In this document: positions 6,516 to 10,713 of the stretch, in pieces
How the letters are laid out: each line of letters begins with the position of its first letter
How positions within the stretch are numbered: position 1 is the stretch's first letter
Assembly (NCBI GenBank): GCA_900557285.1
Contig: USSJ01000019.1
Span: 1 to 10,713, forward strand
Reading direction: 5' to 3'
Source of the DNA: an uncultured Clostridia bacterium
GTDB taxonomy: Bacteria; Bacillota; Clostridia; Christensenellales; Borkfalkiaceae
DNA length: 10,713 bases
The notes under the pieces: generated by a model
What the model saw: the letters and a program-made list of their open reading frames with translations, nothing else
Told to the model about the DNA's origin: nothing
Database searches by the model: none
Program-made: the position numbers and the translations under genes

Positions 6516-9500
6516 GCTCATGTTCACTTCTTCCGCCTGCGCTGCTACGACAAGCTTCCCGCCGAACAGGATGCCGGCTTCCGTCTTTGACCAAATGCTC
6601 GCATCAAACTTCGAAATATCGATCGCTTCCAGACAAGCATTGTTCGTCGTGTAAACAGCTGCGCCGTCGGAAGGAACGGTCGCCGTATAATTTCCTCCGT
6701 CCGGGCAACATACTCTGTCGCTCGACGTGATCACGACCAAATTTTCAACAGATTTGATCGCGCCCGCGATCCATGCGCCCAAAGCGGAATCGTACGTTCC
6801 CGTCGCCTGCGCACGCAAAGATATATTGAATACACAGTTTTTGATCGCTGCCGCACGCATCTGCCAGACAAGCCCGGAATAACTCCAGTGCGTCGTGCCG
6901 ATCGATCCGCTCAGATACACGTTTTCCAGCGTGCCGTAAAAACCTTCCGAAAGAATATTCGAACCGTGGGATACATTCTGTTCCGTCTGCGTTCCTTCCG
7001 CATTCCATCCGTACGCATATGCATCGACGATCGCAACATTGCGGATAACGCCCGACGCCGTCACCCAGTTGAACATACCCTTGTTGCCGAGCTTTGCTCC
7101 CGTGATGGAATGCCCGTCGCCGTCAAATCCGCCCGCAAAGAACCGCGTTCCTTCACGCTTGTTCGGATCGCCCGAAAAATCACCGAACACATGATCACTG
7201 TCCGTCAGATCGATATCTGCGGTAAGACGGTACCATCCCGTAAGTGCATTCTGCTCCGTCGTCGCCGCATTCAGCTGTTCCTGGAAAGCAACCAGATCGT
7301 CTGCATCCGAAATCATCGCCGTCCAAATGGTTACATTCAATTTATAGAACCGATTGACTCCGTTATCCTTGGTCACGATCGTCAGTACCGTTTCACCGTC
7401 CGCCGCGTTCGCCAGCCCTTCCGCATCAAATGTCAGTACGCCGTCCGCATACTCCGCGGAAATCTCATTGCCGTAAACGTCCTTTACGGCGACGAAATTC
7501 CCCTTGATCGCTCCGGCATCGGTCAGTTCCACGGAAAGCATTCCGTCCGCCGCAGTCTTGCTCAGTTCATATTCACCCGCAAGGTCAACGGGAAGCGCAT
7601 CCGCAGAAATAATCATGTCGCCGTTGAAATATATGCCGCTGTCGTCTTTCGTCCAAAGCGAAGACGTAAACTTCGCCATATCCAGACCGCCGTAACATTC
7701 CGCGTTGTTGGCATACACCGCCACATCGCTCCCCGGCAATGTCGCCGAACTGCTGCCGCCTTCCGGATTGCATACCTTGGAAGCCGTCGTGATCACGACC
7801 ACGTTTTGGATCAGCTTCGTGGACGACGCCCCCGTCGTGATCCATGCACCCAAAACCGTATCGATGTCCGCCGTCGCTTCCTTGCGGAGTTCGATGTCAA
7901 AAATACAATCTTTGACCGCTTCCGCACGCATCTGCCAGACAAGTCCGGAATAACTCCAATGACTCGTGCCGACCGATCCGCTCACGTACACGTTTTCCAG
8001 CGTGCCGTAGAAGCCTTCCGCAAGAATGTTCGAACCGTGGGATACATTCTGTTCCGTCTGCGTTCCTTCCGCATTCCATCCGTACGCATATGCATCGACG
8101 ATCGCAACATTGCGGATAACGCCCGACGCCGTCACCCAGTTGAACATACCCTTGTTGCCGAGCTTGGCTCCCGTAACGGAAAATCCGTCGCCGTCAAACA
8201 AGCCTGCAAAGTATCTCGTTCCTTCACGCTTGTTCGGATCGCCCGAAAAATCACCGAATACCTGATCGCTGTCCGTCAGATCGATATCCGAATCCAGACG
8301 ATACCATCCCGAAAGCGCGTTCGCTTCACTCATAGACGCGTTCAGCGCTTCTTCAAATGCCAGCATCTCCGCCGGTGTGGAAATAAACATATCCCAGACC
8401 GTCGCCGAAAGAGTATAGTAATTGTTCGTATTGTTGTCCAGCATGACAAGCTGTAAAGTGATTTCGCCGGAACCCAATGCCTGCAGCCCTTCCTCGGTCA
8501 GCGTGATCACAAGATCCTGCCCCTGCACGGCCGCCTGTGCTCCGATCTCGTCGGAATTTTCATCCGTAAGTTTTACGAACGTCCCCGAAACTTCAGCTGC
8601 GGGAATGGTTATGGACTTATACCCGTCCGCCGCATTCTTGCTGAGCGTAAACTGCCCTTCGATCTCTCCCGCATCCTGCGCACTGATCACTGTGATCGTC
8701 ACGCTCGTCTTGATATTTTCCAGCACCGAGGAAAGCTCGATCTCTTCTTTTACCTGTCCGCCGGAAACGGTATACATATACGCGGTATACGTAAGTTCGT
8801 ATTCACACTCTCCCACCGTATCCAAAGTGAACTTTCCGTCCGTAACGCTTACACGTTCCGCTCCGTTGAGGATCGCGGAAGAGAGTTTGTAATAAACACT
8901 GCCCAACGCGTCGCCGTGCGTCCATTCCGCCGCCGCACTCTCGCCGACGGTCAGTCCGTATGTGCCGCCGTTGAATACGTTGCCCAGATCCATCTCAAGA
9001 TCGCTAAACCCGATCGTCGCTTCAACGTCCGTATAGCGGATCCCGTAGCAAGCACCGAAATACACGCTCGCCCCGTCGATACTGGTTCCGTTTTCACCCG
9101 TCACGTACAGCCAGATGTCATTCGCCGAACGCGTCACGATGCGGTTATAACCGTACGAATCCAGATAATCAAAATTGATGTAATACGTTCCGAAAGATTT
9201 CGCAGGTATGGTCGCCGCGGGCGCAGAGTTGTTGCCGTCCGCACCGCCCGTATGATAACTCAGCTGGATCGCAAAATCATTCGGGTTGTAAACGCGCCAT
9301 GCCATATAAGCATAATCGGAAAGCGCCGTGATATAGGAACTGATCGTATCCAGATGCCCTGCCGAAGAACTGATTCCGCTGAACGTTACCTTCGTCATGC
9401 CTTCGCTTTCCGCGGGGCCTTCCGTATCTGCAGGCAGCGTATCCCCGAATTCCACAAATTCAACCGCGTAATTGTTCCAGTTGCCGTCGCGCAGGAAGAA

Positions 9501-10713
9501 GTTATCCGTTCCCGCAGGCGTATCGGTATAGAAAATCTTGTCAGGCTTGACGTCTTCCTGCGGAATACGGTATTCCGTCGCCCCGTTTTTGACCGCCTTC
9601 ATGTTTGCAAAGTACAGCGTTTCGCCGCCTTCCTGCGTCAGCCCGCTGGCATCCGTTTCCGAACTTGCAAGACACAGCACCAGTCCCGTAATATCCGCAC
9701 GCGTTCCGCCCGCTATGTTCACAAATTTCAGGATCTCTATATCCCATGCCGCTCTCGTCCAGCCGTTCGGCTTCAGAACGACTCCGCCGCCCCATGCCAG
9801 CTGGATCGCAATCCTGTCGGATGAAGGATTGTAGATATCCACGGAAATCGTATCAAAATCCGAAAGATTTGTGATATACGGCATGGTCAGTATGATGTCC
9901 GCTTCACCCGTTTCCGTCCCGGTCGGGTTCCCTGCGTCACGCCAGACTTTCGTTGCTCCCGCGATGTCCGCATGCCTTTCATCGAGCATGCCTTCGGGCA
10001 AACTGTCCGCTTCCACAAATTCCATCCCGAGATTGTTGAAACGATCCGATGCCTGTTCCAGACCGAATTCGTTTTCAAAGTAGACGATCGTACCCTCTTC
10101 GTACACGTCCTCGCCTACGCCGCCCACAGGCACATCGTATGTGTAATCTTTACTGTTCCCCCACTCATCTTCCACGGAAATGGTGATGCGGTAAAAACCG
10201 CTCGAACGGTTCACGGTAAACGCGTATCCCGAAAGGGTTACAGACTCAGGCGTCGCCGACGAACTTTCATAATAATCTACTTTGAAACTCGTGGATTTCA
10301 GCGCTTCGTTCGCGCTGTAATGCGGTACGGCATAACTGTTCCCCGAAAAATACATGCTGGGGAACGACGTCGCCAGTTCAATAGTCGGAGCCTGACGGTC
10401 CGCAAAGTTCAACGTCATCACGGCATCTTTCACACCGTCCGCCCCGAATGTTATTTTCACAACCGCAGGTTCCGTAACCGTCACTTTGTTTCCCGACGAA
10501 ACAGACAATGCCTCCCCGTTTTCAAAAACGGCACTCTTGATGGTAACCGTACGGTCAGATATCACCAATCCGTCTGCATCGCGCACATAAGGAATTTCGA
10601 TCGTATATTCTCCGAGCTCACATTCTACAGGTTCGGAAGGTACGTCTATGTACATACCCTTTGAATTGTCGCACGCAACCATGGTCCACGCAAGCGCGAA
10701 AGCCAATAGTACG
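5829..10713 (-). CDS. Large surface lipoprotein with Ig-like, jelly-roll-like and tandem GLUG-like repeat units (5' partial, 3' frameshifted)
   Basis: The frame is open to the right edge, so the true start lies outside the window; the in-frame TTG at 10706 is a Leu in the signal peptide. The visible hydrophobic run VLLAFALAWTMVAC ends in a lipobox with Cys at 10671-10673, so export and lipid anchoring are expected. Domains in order: Ig-like modules (about 10620-10120, with APTIELA and GFYRITISVEDEWGN); two related beta-sandwich modules (about 10100-9585 and 9545-9015); an Ig-like region (about 9010-8660); then three tandem units. Each unit pairs a roughly 90-residue beta domain with GWYRL..DIDL, FAG.FDG.GH.I.G and GVIRN.AIVDAY segments, which resemble GLUG-type beta-helix proteins. 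About 28 residues before the TGA at 5829 are out-of-frame tail. With one base restored, about 1,732 residues are visible. No catalytic motif is recognised. A glycan-binding or adhesive role is inferred from architecture. Confidence 0.88.
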   Translation of the reverse strand, partial: VLLAFALAWTMVACDNSKGMYIDVPSEPVECELGEYTIEIPYVRDADGLVISDRTVTIKSAVFENGEALSVSSGNKVTVTEPAVVKITFGADGVKDAVMTLNFADRQAPTIELATSFPSMYFSGNSYAVPHYSANEALKSTSFKVDYYESSSATPESVTLSGYAFTVNRSSGFYRITISVEDEWGNSKDYTYDVPVGGVGEDVYEEGTIVYFENEFGLEQASDRFNNLGMEFVEADSLPEGMLDERHADIAGATKVWRDAGNPTGTETGEADIILTMPYITNLSDFDTISVDIYNPSSDRIAIQLAWGGGVVLKPNGWTRAAWDIEILKFVNIAGGTRADITGLVLCLASSETDASGLTQEGGETLYFANMKAVKNGATEYRIPQEDVKPDKIFYTDTPAGTDNFFLRDGNWNNYAVEFVEFGDTLPADTEGPAESEGMTKVTFSGISSSAGHLDTISSYITALSDYAYMAWRVYNPNDFAIQLSYHTGGADGNNSAPAATIPAKSFGTYYINFDYLDSYGYNRIVTRSANDIWLYVTGENGTSIDGASVYFGACYGIRYTDVEATIGFSDLEMDLGNVFNGGTYGLTVGESAAAEWTHGDALGSVYYKLSSAILNGAERVSVTDGKFTLDTVGECEYELTYTAYMYTVSGGQVKEEIELSSVLENIKTSVTITVISAQDAGEIEGQFTLSKNAADGYKSITIPAAEVSGTFVKLTDENSDEIGAQAAVQGQDLVITLTEEGLQALGSGEITLQLVMLDNNTNNYYTLSATVWDMFISTPAEMLAFEEALNASMSEANALSGWYRLDSDIDLTDSDQVFGDFSGDPNKREGTRYFAGLFDGDGFSVTGAKLGNKGMFNWVTASGVIRNVAIVDAYAYGWNAEGTQTEQNVSHGSNILAEGFYGTLENVYVSGSVGTSHWSYSGLVWQMRAEAVKDCIFDIELRKEATADIDTVLGAWITTGASSTKLIQNVVVITTASKVCNPEGGSSSATLPGSDVAVYANNAECYGGLDMAKFTSSLWTKDDSGIYFNGDMIISADALPVDLAGEYELSKTAADGMLSVELTDAGAIKGNFVAVKDVYGNEISAEYADGVLTFDAEGLANAADGETVLTIVTKDNGVNRFYKLNVTIWTAMISDADDLVAFQEQLNAATTEQNALTGWYRLTADIDLTDSDHVFGDFSGDPNKREGTRFFAGGFDGDGHSITGAKLGNKGMFNWVTASGVIRNVAIVDAYAYGWNAEGTQTEQNVSHGSNILSEGFYGTLENVYLSGSIGTTHWSYSGLVWQMRAAAIKNCVFNISLRAQATGTYDSALGAWIAGAIKSVENLVVITSSDRVCCPDGGNYTATVPSDGAAVYTTNNACLEAIDISKFDASIWSKTEAGILFGGKLVVAAQAEEVNMSGSYELSRAEADGKLSFTLTGSDAVTGEVLSVTDAYGTKIAFGYKDGTFTFTADALRDVLDGNNVFAVIAKDGDTVRRYNVNVTVWTNIISDAGELKAFDQAFVALGKGKLSSLWYKMDADVDMSGEDYVFGNIETTNTNNASQVRFAGVFDGQGHMIKGVKTGNGGLFGYVERAGVIRNLAVVDAYGQGTNNSVILGGGWAHWRTYLSAERSATDRTRTACFHRIAQN
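6516..7577 (-). repeat. Lipoprotein tandem repeat unit 2 (354 codons)
   Basis: It begins at GEYELSKTAADG. The order of motifs is the same as in unit 1, and much of it is nearly identical at the DNA level, including 137 bases at 6958-7094 with no mismatch and another run of about 40 bases around 7147-7187. The beta domain at the start and the closing block are more diverged than this core. Confidence 0.85.
7578..8657 (-). repeat. Lipoprotein tandem repeat unit 1 (360 codons)
   Basis: It begins at GQFTLSKNAADG and runs to the start of unit 2. It contains the beta domain (to about ATVWDMFIS), the DIDLTDSD segment, the FAGLFDGDG and GVIRNVAIVDAY beta-helix turns, GTLENVYVSG, and a closing VCNPEGG...AEC and SLWTKDDSGIYFNG block. 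Positions 8029-8165 are identical to 6958-7094 of unit 2, at a period of 1,071 bases. Confidence 0.85.
9015..10100 (-). repeat. Diverged tandem pair of jelly-roll-like modules in the lipoprotein
   Basis: Module A (about 10100-9585) and module B (about 9545-9015) share ordered similarity. FVEADSLPEG matches FVEFGDTLPA, YITNLSDFDTISVDIYNP matches YITALSDYAYMAWRVYNP, IAIQLAW matches FAIQLSY, and ETLYFANMKA matches ASVYFGACYG. The pattern fits an old internal duplication of a carbohydrate-binding-like beta-sandwich. The fold is inferred from the strand pattern only. Confidence 0.6.
10671..10713 (-). other. Lipoprotein signal peptide (C-terminal part) with lipobox
   Basis: The translation VLLAFALAWTMVAC DNSKG has a hydrophobic core followed by Val-Ala-Cys. 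The Cys codon at 10671-10673 would be lipidated and become residue 1 of the mature protein. The charged N-region and the start codon are beyond the window edge. The -3 residue is Met rather than the preferred Leu, which is tolerated. Confidence 0.75.

Noticed and set aside
6958..8165. Mobile element or CRISPR-like array as an explanation of the repeated DNA
   Set aside because: The repeats are long, in frame, and separated by exact multiples of three inside one coding sequence. There are no terminal inverted repeats, no transposase and no short spaced repeats.
6888..8456. Long plus-strand open frame (522 codons) opposite repeat units 1 and 2
   Set aside because: It is antisense to the repeat array. 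Its translation is rich in Arg and His and repeats with the same 1,071-base period, as expected from the codon bias of the real gene. It has no ribosome binding site and no recognisable domain.

Overview
The window reads as a piece of a low-to-medium GC, Gram-positive-type anaerobe, most likely a gut member of the Clostridia. This is inferred from AAGGAG/GAGG-type ribosome binding sites, a lipoprotein-type signal sequence on a very large Ig/GLUG-like surface protein, and tightly packed carbohydrate-utilisation genes. The species cannot be fixed from the sequence. All supported genes lie on the minus strand, so transcription runs from high to low coordinates.

Region 1 (10713 to 5515) is one very large surface lipoprotein gene. 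Its 5' end is cut by the window edge. The visible N-terminus ends in a lipobox (MVAC). It is followed by Ig-like modules, two related beta-sandwich (jelly-roll-like) modules, another Ig-like module and three tandem units of about 333-360 residues. Each unit joins a small beta domain to a GLUG-like beta-helix. Units 1 and 2 share a 137-base stretch with no mismatch. A single missing base at about 5915-5917 breaks the frame in unit 3. The remaining ~130 codons are intact in the neighbouring frame and end in TAG at 5515.

Region 2 (5514 to 5393) is a 122-base gap. It holds a perfect 10-bp GC hairpin, probably the terminator or an attenuating hairpin after the lipoprotein gene, and a GAGAGG ribosome binding site for the next gene.

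Region 3 (5392 to 108) is a compact four-gene operon: a zinc-dependent medium-chain dehydrogenase, a HAD-family sugar-phosphate phosphatase/phosphomutase, a GH78 alpha-L-rhamnosidase, and an alkaline-phosphatase-superfamily phosphodiesterase. The first pair overlap by ATGA, the second pair overlap by about 23 bases, and the third pair are 2 bases apart. A strong, bulged, A/T-flanked hairpin at 36-86 ends the operon. None of the four proteins has a visible signal peptide.

Working model (inference): the lipoprotein binds a glycan or host surface, and the operon breaks down an imported rhamnose-containing, possibly phosphodiester-linked, compound in the cytoplasm. The rhamnosidase would release rhamnose, the phosphodiesterase would cut a phosphate ester, and the dehydrogenase and HAD enzyme would process the products. 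No transporter, regulator or classical rhamnose catabolic gene (isomerase, kinase, aldolase) lies inside the window.
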